Shown piece after piece: positions 50,691 to 61,381 of a stretch of DNA of 64,000 nt. The stretch spans positions 124,001 to 188,000 of the forward strand of contig JABCPU010000062.1 of assembly GCA_016800925.1 (NCBI GenBank), written 5' to 3'. Both the position numbers and the translations under genes were made by a program. Numbering within the stretch: position 1 is the first letter of the stretch; every line of letters begins with the position of its first letter. This DNA is from Suillus spraguei (Eukaryota; Basidiomycota; Agaricomycetes; Boletales; Suillaceae). The notes beneath the pieces are model-generated. The model saw only the letters and a program-made list of their open reading frames with translations. It did no database searches and was not told the origin of the DNA.

Positions 50691-50794
50691 AAGCTAAGTA
50701 CATGATGAGTGGATCTGTTGTGATGAAGATTACGACTGGAGGATGACCCGTCTACTATGCGAACAAGATGAGTAAAGTCGGTGACTTTACGTGT

Positions 50795-50803
50795 AAAAGG
50801 GGG
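50795..50803 (+). other. Polypurine tract of element 1
   Basis: AAAAGGGGG three bases before the 3' LTR (TAA|TGTTACA). Expected primer for plus-strand synthesis. Element 2 has a weaker ACGGGGG at the same place. Confidence 0.75.
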
Positions 50804-50806
50804 TAA

Positions 50807-51275
50807 TGTTACAATCGTACGTGCCCCTATTCATTTTCTTACTTCATTTACCTGTATATTACATAACATGACTCTGACTCATATGCTCAACGCATCTGTA
50901 CTATAGTTGCCTTCCTTCTTTGGATACGCACTTACATTCTCACGCCTCTCTTGGTCTGTGCGCACATATTGGCCTATTTAAGCACAGTGTACTTGTAGTA
51001 GATTCCTACTTTAATCTTACTGGGTTTTACCTGGAATCTCCTTCGCTTAGGTCTCCAACCTAAGTCGTCTTGAATCGTCTCTAAGTCTAAGCACTCCTTA
51101 GCCTTAGTCTCTATTCTCGCGGATACCTCTTCGACTTGTCTTGAGGCTGAACCCTTGATCGTACTGGAACACGTTCCTTGTACTTTCACCTTGTCTCTTT
51201 TAGACATTGAAGAACTCCCAGCAGACCGTCTGTGTTATTTCACTGTCGCTGGTGACGCCACCCCAGTTCGTAACA
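50807..51275 (+). repeat. 3' LTR of element 1
   Basis: 469 bp; differs from the 5' LTR by two transitions and six single-base deletions. Same TG...CA ends, followed by the CAAGG duplication. Confidence 0.95.
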
Positions 51276-51627
51276 CAAGGGTCTGGCCTCAAAGACAAGT
51301 CAAGAGGTTCTGCAAGAATAGAGACTAAGGCTAAGGAGTGCTTAGACTTAGAGACGATTCAAGACGACTTAGGTTGGAGGCCTAAGCGAAGGAGATTCCA
51401 GGTAAAACCCAGTAAGATTAAAGTAAGGAATCTACTACAAGTACACTGTGCTTAAATAGGCCAATATGTGCGCACAGACCAAGTAACCGTGAGAATGTAA
51501 CTGCGTATCCTAATAAGGAAGGCATGCGTTGTACAGATGCGTTGAGCATATGAGTCAGAGTCATGTGACATGATATACAAGTAAGGAGACAAAGGGAAAA
51601 TGAATAGGGGCACGTACGACTGTAACA
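51276..51627 (-). repeat. Larger part of the split 3' LTR of element 2
   Basis: Continues the LTR interrupted at 43676; ends GGCACGTACGACTGTAACA. Identical over most of its length to the matching part of 58232-58703. Confidence 0.9.
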
Positions 51628-51650
51628 TTACCCCCGTATTACGGTGAAAG

Positions 51651-52436
51651 TCACCGGCTTTCAAACATCTCTATTGTGTCATAGACGGGATCATAGTCGT
51701 CATAGTTGGCGACGTCTTCATCAGCGGCAGATCCTCCTAGCATGTAAGCCGTTTCCTCTTCTGCTACAGTTCTCGCCCGTCGACCTTCCTTTCGTCGTCG
51801 ACGGTTAATAAGATACTGTTCCCACCTACGCAGTGCATCATAAAATCCATCATCCTTCCAGGTAAGCATAAACGAGGTTCCCCACGACGCTGGGGCAGTA
51901 GATGGACAGATGAGTGGGAGCATGTCGCAGACAGATTTGACACTGATAGTCGGGACAATTCTTTTGTCGATGTCCGATGATACCACAGATTCGGCATTTC
52001 ATGTTTTCATCAGTGTTGGAAATGGACATGCGTAGTGGTGATGGTGAGATAATGGGTGTAGGGCTGGTGGATCTAGCACGCTTCTTCCCTTTCTTTCGTG
52101 TCATGCGTTTTAAGGCAAAGGCGTTGTCACGTCGAAGCTGTGCCTGCTGCTTGGTGGTCAAGGTATACGCAGATGCGGGGAGGTCGGGAGTGGTTCTACG
52201 TTCAGCGTCCGCAAGGAGTTCGTTAGAGGAAGAGGGGAAGTGATGCCTAAGTCTTTTACTAAGACTGGTGAGACAGGGTCCATTGGACCAAACGATGATG
52301 GGATAGACATGGGAGGATGAATGTGAAGGTCACGAAGACGAGGACCTAGTGCTATTAATTCGGCTACGGGAATTCCTAACTTTTTGCAGCTTCACACTGT
52401 TCCTCTGTACAGGGCTCGTATAACCACGTGGGATGG
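51651..52436 (-). pseudogene. Element 2 accessory ORF4 (basic protein with two zinc-knuckle-like motifs)
   Basis: The best copy of this protein's C-terminal half. A basic KRMTRKKGKKRARS stretch is followed by CRICGIIGHRQKNC (C-x2-C-x4-H-x4-C) and at once by CQICLRHAPTHLSIYC (C-x2-C-x6-H-x4-C). The frame shifts near 51860 into a tail with RRRRKEGRRAR and an acidic, Asp/Tyr-rich end (DEDVANYDDYDPVYD) that stops at 51651-51653. Tandem knuckles suggest nucleic-acid binding. Proteins with this paired-knuckle, acidic-tail look are, as far as I recall, numerous in agaricomycete genomes; that is memory, not checked. Confidence 0.55.
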
Positions 52437-53119
52437 TCATGAGAGACTACGATGCAAGAGGTGAAGTCTGTTGTTCGATTGGAGATGGGGTTCGGGGGAA
52501 GAGAGGTCGGCTTGTGTTTGTTGCAAATCAGTGATGGCTTCTTCGACTAAGTTTCTGGCTGCTCTGGTTTCAGCGACTGATTGCTGGATGGTTTTGACGA
52601 CTGCATTGGTGAGCTGCCCAATCTCCTGGACAGCAGTGCATAAGCCAGCAAGGGCGTCAACACTAGAATACATGCGCGAAGCAGGGGGTGCTGGAATAGG
52701 AAGTGGGTATCTTCCTGCGGAGAGGGAGGTCGAGCAATGCCTGCTCGTCGTTCGGCCACGATGTGAATAGCTTCTTCAACATCGCTTTTAAAAGAACTGG
52801 GAAGCAGCAACATAGCGTAAGAACGAATACGTTTTTGAAGATGTAGGAAGCGTTGACATATGTAGTATCTGTAGCTTCATTGGCTGTAGCTTCGATGAGG
52901 GCGGCAGTACGGATAATGTTGACAAGGAGGAGGGCCGGAAAGGCACCTCTTTCTGTGAGGATTCTTTCAATTTCAAGGGCGTGTCCTTCACATAGAAGGG
53001 CGGCTTCAATGTAGGAAGTGTTGTTGATTTCGGTGGTAAGGGATCCATAGTGTTCAGCATCAGAGTCGAGTCATTGTTGGCAATGGTAACGGGGTGATGT
53101 AGGCAGTGGGGAAAGACAT
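52437..53119 (-). pseudogene. Element 2 accessory ORF3, frame broken
   Basis: Homologous to 49317-50003 (GHALEIERILTERGAFPALL, SSFKSDVEEAIHIVAERRAG, AVQEIGQLTNAVVKTIQQSV). It starts at the same MSFPT-like ATG (53119) and ends at the same position relative to ORF4. At least three frame changes. Its presence in both copies shows the region is an integral part of the element. Confidence 0.6.
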
Positions 53120-53173
53120 TTCGATGGTAGTAGTTGATCAAGTGCTAGTGCGAGTTGATTGACTGAAGGATAA

Positions 53174-56100
53174 TCAGAGGGGTGTTGCTTCTTATAAGCA
53201 TTCAATATTCGAGCGGAGTTCTTCAAGTTCTTTCTGGGAGCCATTCGTTATCTCCCGATGAATATCCTTTCCAAGAAACGAGATAGCGTCGGCGAGTGCC
53301 GGTTCCTTTGTGAGAAAGAATTGCTTCTATTTCATATTCTTCTTCTTCTTCGATGATGTCAGGTGGTGGTTCAGGGAAGTTCGGACCGTGTACGTCCGTT
53401 TCGCTATAGGACGATAAGACGGAAGCGTGGAATGTAGGATGGATTTTCCACTGCGGAGGGAGTTGAGTGTGAATGTGATGGGTGATAAGACATCGATGAT
53501 CGGGAAAGGTCCGTATCGCTTTGGCGCAAGTTTCTTGATGGGAGTTTGAGTCTAAGATTGGCAGCAGATACCAAACCTTATCTCCGATCTTCCATGGGAT
53601 GTACTTATCTCCTCGGGATCGTTCGCCATTGTTTGCATTGCAATGTTATGGCAGGCGATTGCTTCTTCTCTTATCTTCTGCAGGATCGTACTCGATCTTC
53701 TGCTGCGGGACTGATGAATCAGGGATAAGGTGAGGGATGGCGCGTGGTTCGTATCCCATCATCAAATAAAAGGGTGATGCATTCCTTGCATCGTGTTTTC
53801 GGTGGTTGTGGACGAATTCTGCTATTGGTAGGTGTTCTACCCAATCTTCGGGTTGTTGCGGCAATAGATGCGTAGGTATGTTTCAAGTTCTTGATTAAGC
53901 CTTTCCGTTTGACCATCAGTCTGAGGGTGATAAGCCGTAGATGGAGCAATGACGTAGTTGAGAAGTCGGGCAAGCTCCTTAGAGAAGCGTGATAGGAACT
54001 GCGGACCTCGATCTGAGATAACTTTGTCATGGAGTCCAAATCGACGGTAAACATGTTTCAAGAATAGCTTAGCAATTCCTTCGGAGTGACGGTTTTCAAA
54101 CAAGGGATAATAATTACCCCCTTCATAAGGCCATGATCTACCACGACCATGATACTGTCAAAGCCCCAGAGACAGGGAGGTCGGTGATAAGATCGACAGA
54201 GACCTGGAGAAAGGACGGGTCGCAGAGGAGGGAATCGGGGTAAGTGGGGGTCGAACGGGATGTGTATCCGCTTTCATTTGCTGACAAAGGGCGCAACCCT
54301 CAACGTATTTCCGAATATAGGAGCCCATGGCAGGCCACCAGGCTTCTCTTTTGACGAGCTCTTCAGTTTTGAATCTACCGGGGTGGCCCGCAGTAGGGTG
54401 ATCATGATACCATTTCAGGATATCGGAACGATGTGCTGGTGGAATGTAGGCACGATTCTTAAAATAGAGGACGTTCTCCTCATCTTCCAGTCAGAGAGTG
54501 CCGATTTCATAGGGGGAAGGCACACGCCATCAAGGGCGTCAGAGCTGTTTTAAAGACAGGGTCGTCAAGGGGTCAGAGGATGACAAACATCCTTCAGGTC
54601 GGTGTCAATAAGACGAACGAATAGAGCGTCAGGGAGGAGGGTCTGGTCTTCGTTATCGTCTTTGCCAGAGTCGTAGTCAGGCGGCGGGATAGTGCATCTG
54701 GTACTGCTAATTTAGTACCTGCAACGTGATGCAGTTCAATTCATAGATAGACAAAATCAATTGCCAACGTGCTTGGCGACGGGTAAGCTTCTGTGCACTT
54801 CTAAAGTACAGAAGATTCTTGTGGTCGGTGAATACTAGGACGGGTGTGGGTTTCCTTCAAGATAATGGCGCCATTCATTCAATGCCGGATTACGGCAAGG
54901 AGTTCCGATCAAAGATCTGGTAATTGCGTTCTGCGGGTTCAAAGACTGTGAGAGATATGCACATGGGTGATAAACACCATTCTCATCAGTCTGCAGAGAA
55001 CTCCGCCAGTTGCTACGAGCGAAGCGTCGGTAGCAATAGCAAATTGTCGGGAAGGATCAGGGTTACGGAGTACCGGTTGGGATGTAAAGCATCGTTTCAG
55101 TTCTTCGAAGGTGTCCATGCATTCGGTTGACCAGTCAAAGGCTTATCTTTCTTTGTTAAATCGATAAGAGGTCGGGCAATGTCAGAATAGTGGGAAATGA
55201 ACGTGCGGTAGAAGTTGCAAAAGCCTAGGAATGACCGAACATCTTTTACAGATTTTGGGACTGGCCATTCGGAGATTCCCTTGTCTTGGTGGTATCCATA
55301 GCAACTTGTCCGGGGCGAATTATCATTCCGAGATATTCCACTTCTTCTGCATCAAAGGTGCATTTTCTGGTTTCAAGAATAGATGTTCCTTTCGTATCTT
55401 CATCAAAACCCGTCTTGTTCGTTCACGATGTTCTGCCATGGTTGTAGAGAAAATAGGATATCGTCCATGTAGATAACCATCCATCCTTCATTGATTTCCT
55501 GCTGGAAGTGTGATTCATGTATGCTTGGAAAGTTGCCGGGGAATTGCAGAGGCCAAAGAACATGACGTTCGGTTCGAAAAGGCGAATTCCGTAGTAAAAG
55601 CAGCTTTCCAGCGATCATCGGGATGAATGCGAATATTGTTATAACCGGACCGGATATCCATTTTCGTAAAGAACTGTGCATTATGAAGACGTGCGACAAG
55701 GGAGATAGGAAGTGGGAGCGGATAGGCGTTCTTGACTGTCCAATCATTGATGTAGCGATAATCTTGACAGGGACGCATTCTCCACTCTTCTTTCCCACAA
55801 AGAAGAAGCCACTGGCTTGGGGTGATTTCGATTCTGAGATAAAACCTTTCGCAACGTTTTCATCAATAAATGTTTTGACGGCAGCGCGTTCTTTTTCCGA
55901 TAGCGGGTAAACCTTAGACTTCGAGGGATGAAACCGGGTTTAGTATCAATCCGATGATCAATACCAGGGCGTTCGGGGGGTAGTTTGTTCAGCCGTCTTT
56001 AGCAAAGACGTCTGCAAAGTCATGCAATAGTCCGGGACCAATTCTTCGAAGGATTTCTTTTTCTTTTCCTTCTCATCTGTGGCGAATTCCTGAGCTTTGT

Positions 56101-57245
56101 TACTGTATTTCGGAGGTGGAAGGGGATTGTGGAGTAATTGGGAGTTGTTCAAGTCGAGAAGTTCCATCACATGTCAGGGGTGTGTCCATGGAAACTTCTT
56201 CTATGATTCTCATGCTAACTCCATCAGTATCGTATTCCACAAGAAATTCTCCATCTCCTAGTTCATAAGAGGAAATTTCACGTACTTCTGGCGCATGCCA
56301 GACATCCTGCATTGTGTTGAATTGGTCATCATCCTCTGTTGGGATCAATGAGGGCACGGGTTCTTCTTCATCGGGGATTCTTCATCGAAGCTGAAAGAGT
56401 TTTCAGGGGAACGTAGAATTTGGACAATTTTGGTACGTTGGTATCTCGTCCGGGATCTCTTCTTCTGCTTTTCTTTTCCATGCTTCTGTTCATCTATGGT
56501 CGTTGCTCAAAGGTTCTTGTCCGACTCGATGCTCTGGTTCAGATTCATTCTTGCGTTTTCTGCGCGGGGAATGGTGATACTGCTCGTGGTAATTGTACAC
56601 GGGAGCAGGTTCTGTAGTACATGGCATTTGTACTTCTGGTTCAGGATCTCGAAGAGTAAGAGGGGTGACGAGGATTTCGGAAGTCGGGAATGTTGCCACT
56701 GGAAATGATTGAAAGTTGGGGCAATCCATTCTTCTTCCTATCCGTATCTATATCGATTTCGATTTCATCCGATTTTGCCGTTCGAGGAAGGACAAGTGTT
56801 TCAGCAGCCCAATCTATACTTGGGTTCATTGCCATAACCATGGAATTCCCAGAAGGATTTGATCTCTTCTTCCTAGTTTGGTAATATTGAATTTTCCATA
56901 CATGGTTCGTTCATCATTTTAACCACCAGGAGACAGTAGTGCGTGATCGGTCCTCCTTTGATAAGAGTTCCATCTGCCGTAGTAACTCGAAACGGTGTTT
57001 TGAGTTTTCGTTGTGTGATTTGATGGAGTTTCACAAACTCTTCGGAGATGAATGTTCCGGCTGCGCCTGAGTCAATAACAGCGGTGGTGTCGACGTATTT
57101 TAAGCGAGTACCGAGTGAAGGGTGATAGGGACACGAAGTTCTTTTCTTTCACCTACAGCATGTACAAGTCTTAGTAATACATCAGGAGAAACATACGTCG
57201 AGTCTTTGTTTCTCCAAGTCAAAAATCCGCGACAATCCGCCTCAC
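53174..57245 (-). pseudogene. Element 2 pol, many frame breaks
   Basis: The same order as in element 1, read on the minus strand: protease, linker, reverse transcriptase (YMDDIL near 55460), RNase H, integrase (SDRGPQFLSRF, TDGQTERLNQE near 53900-54030) and chromodomain (about 53230-53340), with the stop at 53174-53176. It is split into at least ten frame segments. It keeps the base that element 1 lacks before MDIRSGYNNI and at the IPWKIGDK position. Confidence 0.88.
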
Positions 57246-58054
57246 AGTTTCTTCATCTTCTTCCCTTCTCTTCTTTGACTTCAGTTTGTCGGAGCGGGGT
57301 CTTCTTCTTTCTATCAGGACAATTATGAATACGATGTCCTGTCTTCTTGCATCCGAAGCATTGTCCTTTCTTCATGCATTCGGATCTTTCCATATCGGAG
57401 ATTCGATCTACAACCATTGCGTTGGAATCACGATTGGGATTAACGTGCATTTCCATATTCTTCTTCTTCTGTTGTGGAGCATGACGTGTCCTCATGGCTT
57501 GAAGACGATGATGGGAGTTGTCAATGGACACGCATTGCAACACAACGTCTCGGAATACTTCTGAAACATCTCCTAGTGCGAAAAGCTTTGTAAGGATACC
57601 CCAATTAAGGCCATCTTGGAAGAATTGGATCTTCGTTGCATTATCAGTGATATGAGCCTTGGCTGCAAGTGCCTCGAAATTGCGATATAGGTGTGAAGAT
57701 CTCCAGTTCCTTGTTTGAGGTCCCTGAGTTTCGTGAGTGCAGTTCCTTTGGTATCCACGGGTCAAAGGCTTCTTTGAAACTTTTCATAAAATCGACCATT
57801 GTCCCATAACCAACTTTTTGTCCAGAGGTGTCGGTTGATTGAGCATGGTCAAGGAATTGCTCTTTCCAGGATTTGGCATTCTTCTCGGTCATAAAGGATG
57901 TTATGAAAATGATATTCTGTTTGTCGGTGGTGTAAAGCTTTTCGTTGATGTCAAAGTGCAAGTTGCACGACTGGATAAACTCGCGAGAGTTATCGCGATC
58001 TCCATCAAAACCTTTTGGTTGACCGATCTTGTATTCAAATTCTTTGGTCGCCAT
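57238..58054 (-). pseudogene. Element 2 gag, frame broken
   Basis: Starts at 58054 with MATKEFEYKIGQPKGFDGDR and keeps frame through the site where element 1 is broken, then shifts near 57765 and again near 57700. The zinc knuckle CFGCKKTGHRIHNC is present. It ends at the same GATTTTTGA over which pol begins in the -1 frame. Confidence 0.85.
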
Positions 58055-58231
58055 GTTTGATGATTCTTCTGATGAGTTATACTTTCTCGGTGCCTACACG
58101 CGCTGTCTTGCTGTCCGTTAGGGCTTGTCTTGACAATCTGCTCAGCGTACACGTACGCTAGTCTGCTTCTTAAGCGATCAGGGTTCGGGTCAAAGACTGG
58201 ATAGTCGACGATCAGATAGACTTTAATCTTT

Positions 58232-58703
58232 TGTTACGAACTGGGGTGCATCACCAGCGACAGTGAAAGACACAGATGGTCTGCTGGGAGGTTCTTACAA
58301 TGTCAGAAGTAGACAAGGTGAAAGTACAAGGAACTCGTTCCGAGTACGATCAAGGGTCTGGCCTCAAAGACAAGTCCAAGAGGTTCTGCAAGAATAGAGA
58401 CTAAGGCTAAGGAGTGCTTAGACTTAGAGACGATTCAAGACGACTTAGGTTGGAGGCCTAAGCGAAGGAGATTCCAGGTAAAACCCAGTAAGATTAAAGT
58501 AAGGAATCTACTACAAGTACACTGTGCTTAAATAGGCCAATATGTGCGCACAGACCAAGTAACCGTGAGAATGTAACTGCGTATCCTAATAAGGAAGGCA
58601 TGCGTTGTACAGATGCGTTGAGCATATGAGTCAGAGTCATGTGACATGATATACAAGTAAGGAGACAAAGGGAAAATGAATAGGGGCACGTACGACTGTA
58701 ACA
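58232..58703 (-). repeat. 5' LTR of element 2
   Basis: 472 bp, TGTTACGAACTGGGG to CGACTGTAACA on the plus strand. Adjacent on its internal side (58220-58230) is ACTTTAATCTT, the element-2 form of the self-priming site, matching the AAGATTAAAGT found inside the LTR. Confidence 0.95.
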
Positions 58704-59116
58704 GTATGAGCCAATGAGGTGATGCATGAGTCAAGAAAGGTAAATGATAAAAAGATAAAGCATAGGACAATACCAGAAGGTCTCTGAGGGCCAATAGAGA
58801 GTCCCCATGAACCAAGTGGTTGCGTGTGTTGAAGCACAAAGTAATGCAACGAGCGCAGAGAAGGTGCTTGAAGTGCGAGTAGCGCGAAAGGCGCATATAA
58901 GCGCAAAGGAGGCAGAGTGTGTGTGAAGAGTGCACATTTAGCAGCAATGGAGAAGGTGAGTGTAGGCAAGGTAAGGAGTGATGATGGCAAGCCAGACAAG
59001 ATAGGGGAGGATGAGGATAGAAGCCTTGTCAGGACGAGAGTAGATGGCAACACATAGGAGGAAAAATGATAGTAGGGGCACAAGGAGGTGTTCTTGTAAC
59101 AGCTATCTTGTCAACA

Positions 59117-60128
59117 ACCATCACACCAGTGACCAGTACACTAGTCAGGCAATAGTTTCTCACACTCAGAGGAGGGCAGGCCAAGGAGCCCCTCTAATAA
59201 ATTATATATTACCCAATATAATTAAGTGTGAATCTAGGCATTAAGCAAGCATACTGAGTGAAACATTAAGTTATTTCACTCCAGTCTTTGGACATTATTT
59301 CTCACGACATACAGACACATCAGCAAGCCACCATATCATCACACATTCTCACACTAGCTAGTGCAAGGTTACTAGTCATCTAGTGTCGATGACATCTAGT
59401 TCTCCTTATGACACAGAACACATTTCTGTGGGGAGAATATTGTATTCATATATTTCATTAGTTAATTTGGGAGGACAATAAGACTAGCAGTCATTCAACA
59501 ATATCAATAGCTTGGCCACTTGAGACTACATCAAGAGGGTGTACTCTGTTCTGACCTGTGTCATACTCATCATGAAGTGCCTGAGCAGCAGAGAGTTGGT
59601 TTCGAAGTGACATATTGGATAGTCTGATCAGTGCTAGACAGCTTAGTTGACTCCATTAATTAGTGAGAGTTAGGAGTAGCATCATCGCATATCAACATAC
59701 ATTAGCATCACACATCATCATCACAAGTCTGTACTTCATTTCATAAAATCACAAGCACTGCATCGCACCAGTTACTGATTTTATCCCCCTGTCCTTTGAT
59801 CAAACAAAGACAAGAAAGAGTTGTTTTCCCTTTTTCCCCATGAACGACCACATTATCAACCGTTGGGATTTTGTCTGAACCGTTGACCGTGGAGAATATT
59901 GAAATCCAGTGAACTTTTCTGTTTTTCGTATTCTAAGAAGACATTGTGATGGAACAGACTGAGGGGAGAAGATAGTGTAACATGACCTATATGGGTTGGT
60001 TCATATTCCAACCATCCAACTCCACTCATCATGTCAGCATGTGTTGCATTAACATAATGAGAGTTGTATAGCATATGGTCAGTCTCAAATGTTCTTGATT
60101 TGAAGCATGGTCCAGGCATAGAGGACAT
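59117..60128. other. Repeat-flanking sequence, no supported gene
   Basis: AT-rich, with several CATCATCACA-like runs (about 59690-59730) and no open frame of interest. It probably consists of older decayed repeats. Confidence 0.45.
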
Positions 60129-60345
60129 CTGAATACCATCATCCAGTGGGTGTAAGACAAGTAAAATCCTGTAAAAAAAAGTAAGGGAAATGGGCCTAAA
60201 ACGAGGGAGGAGATGAGCCCACTGTTGGTGACAGTGAGTGCGAGCTTCTGACAGGCATAGGAGGTACTAGAAGGCTTTGAGGGCATACCATCATCCAGTG
60301 GGTGTAAGACAAGTAAAATACTGTAAAAAAAGTAAGGGAAATGGG
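60129..60345 (+). repeat. Tandem repeat, unit ~152 bp (first unit plus start of second)
   Basis: TACCATCATCCAGTGGGTGT followed by AAGACAAGTAAAAT-CTGTAAAAAAA(A)GTAAGGGAAATGGG begins at about 60134 and again at about 60286. The first unit continues CCTAAAACGAGGGAGGAG. The second is interrupted at that point by the LTR at 60346 and resumes at 60976 as CCTAGAATGAGGGAGGAG. Confidence 0.75.
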
Positions 60346-60975
60346 TGTAGTGATTACCAAGTGTTTGCAGCCAGAAATAGCCGAAATACCTTTACCTTGA
60401 CCACCATCATTGACCACTGCCTCAGCTCATGTCCATCATCATTCACTGTCATCCCTTCATCGCATATTGGCCCTTAGTTCATCTCTGTCACCCTCTTGTC
60501 ACTTAATTGTCTGGATTCTGTCAAAAACAAGCAAAACTCTGGTTAACTCTGTCAAATACCATACCCCTACCTGTGCCACTCATTCAAATTCTTGTACTCT
60601 CTGTCTACCACTTCTCTACTCTACCCTGCCAGGTCCAATGCCACTCCCTTTAGCCTCCGTTTCACCTAATCGTTCAGCCTTTCCATACCTGAGGACCCTT
60701 AGCATTCACACTATAAAATAGTTCATGTACACTTGTTTCTACAGACAATCTAGAGGCAATCAGATCAGTCTCACTGTCCAGTATCACAGTCCAGTCTCAT
60801 CTCATATCACACTCGTTATTATCAGTATCAGTCTATCATCTTTCATCTCAGAATTATAGCTCTCATCATCACATAACTATTTGCTAACGACTCGTCTAAC
60901 TATATAGCACGCTCTTATCTTAGCAGGTCCCACACCCTACGAAAACTCGCAGCTGGAGCCTTAGTGCTTCTTACA
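60346..60975 (+). mobile_element. Solo LTR (630 bp), 4-bp TSD TGGG
   Basis: Begins TGTAGTGATTACC and ends GTGCTTCTTACA, with TGGG directly on both sides (60342-60345 and 60976-60979). The first tandem unit upstream acts as an uninterrupted comparison and fixes the insertion point. It contains a TATAAAATAG promoter at about 60712. No related coding region in the window. Confidence 0.7.
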
Positions 60976-60979
60976 TGGG

Positions 60980-61381
60980 CCTAGAATGAGGGAGGAGACA
61001 AGCTCACTGTCGACGACAGCGTGGGAAGTATTGCAAATAGACCGTATACAATGACAACGACATCCAGAGTTATCCGCTCGAATCCGCTCGAATCTATTTA
61101 CGGTGAGAAAGCTTATTATAGCACAGGCCTGAAATAGTAGTACGTAGCGAGCTCAAATTCACCTAGTTTTATTCCTGGTAGGGGGGCAGATAGGCAGCCC
61201 TTACTAAGTAGTAACGGAATGGGGGGCCCGATGTTATTGTTATTACTAATTAGAAAAATTAATGGTGCCACTCAGGTGGAGAACCACTATTCAGTCTCAG
61301 TGAACAATTATGTAATCACGCGAAGTTTATGTTTTCTATCAAAATTTTAATCTAAGCACAAAATCCGAAGGTACCACTGGT
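60980..61381. other. Sequence between the LTR and membrane-protein copy B
   Basis: Rest of the second tandem unit to about 61020, a short direct repeat ATCCGCTCGA twice near 61070-61092, then AT-rich sequence. No gene. Confidence 0.45.

Larger units (their letters stand above)
43677..51275 (+). mobile_element. Gypsy chromovirus element 1 (plus strand), nested in the LTR of element 2; TSD CAAGG
   Basis: Full-length 7.6-kb element: 5' LTR 43677-44151, self-priming site 44153-44163, gag, pol with protease, reverse transcriptase, RNase H, integrase and chromodomain, an accessory region, polypurine tract 50795-50803, and 3' LTR 50807-51275. CAAGG lies directly outside both ends (43672-43676 and 51276-51280). 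The LTRs differ by two transitions and six single-base gaps. Gag and pol each carry apparent one-base gaps, so the copy as written is not autonomous. Confidence 0.95.
43550..58703 (-). mobile_element. Gypsy chromovirus element 2 (minus strand), its 3' LTR split by element 1; TSD GTATG
   Basis: 5' LTR 58232-58703; gag, pol, chromodomain and accessory region read leftward to about 51651. The 3' LTR is made of 51627-51276 plus 43676-43550. GTATG occurs directly outside both ends (43545-43549 and 58704-58708). Without element 1 the unit is about 7.5 kb. The two LTRs differ by about three substitutions and four single-base gaps. Gag and pol contain many frame breaks, so this copy is inactive. Confidence 0.92.
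43056..59101 (-). mobile_element. Solo LTR (887 bp when rejoined), TSD GCTAT, interrupted by element 2
   Basis: Parts 43056-43549 and 58709-59101. The left end is TGTTAGCGACC and the right end TTCTTGTAACA. GCTAT flanks both outer ends (43051-43055 and 59102-59106). On the minus strand it starts TGTTACAAGAACACC...GTGCCCCTA, so it is a distant relative of the chromovirus LTR. It contains a minus-strand TATA-like GCTTATATGC near 58890. Element 2 inserted into it at GTATG. Confidence 0.8.
42743..59116 (+). mobile_element. Outermost interrupted LTR (~320 bp when rejoined)
   Basis: The left part is 42743-43055 and the right part 59107-59116, separated by the GCTAT-flanked solo LTR and everything inside it. 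Rejoined, it starts TGTTGA and ends TCAACA, a 6-bp terminal inverted repeat typical of LTRs. It also carries a TATATAAGG promoter (about 43013-43021) near its 3' side. No target duplication is visible outside, so it may be a remnant of a longer element. Family unknown; ends and size suggest Copia. Confidence 0.4.
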
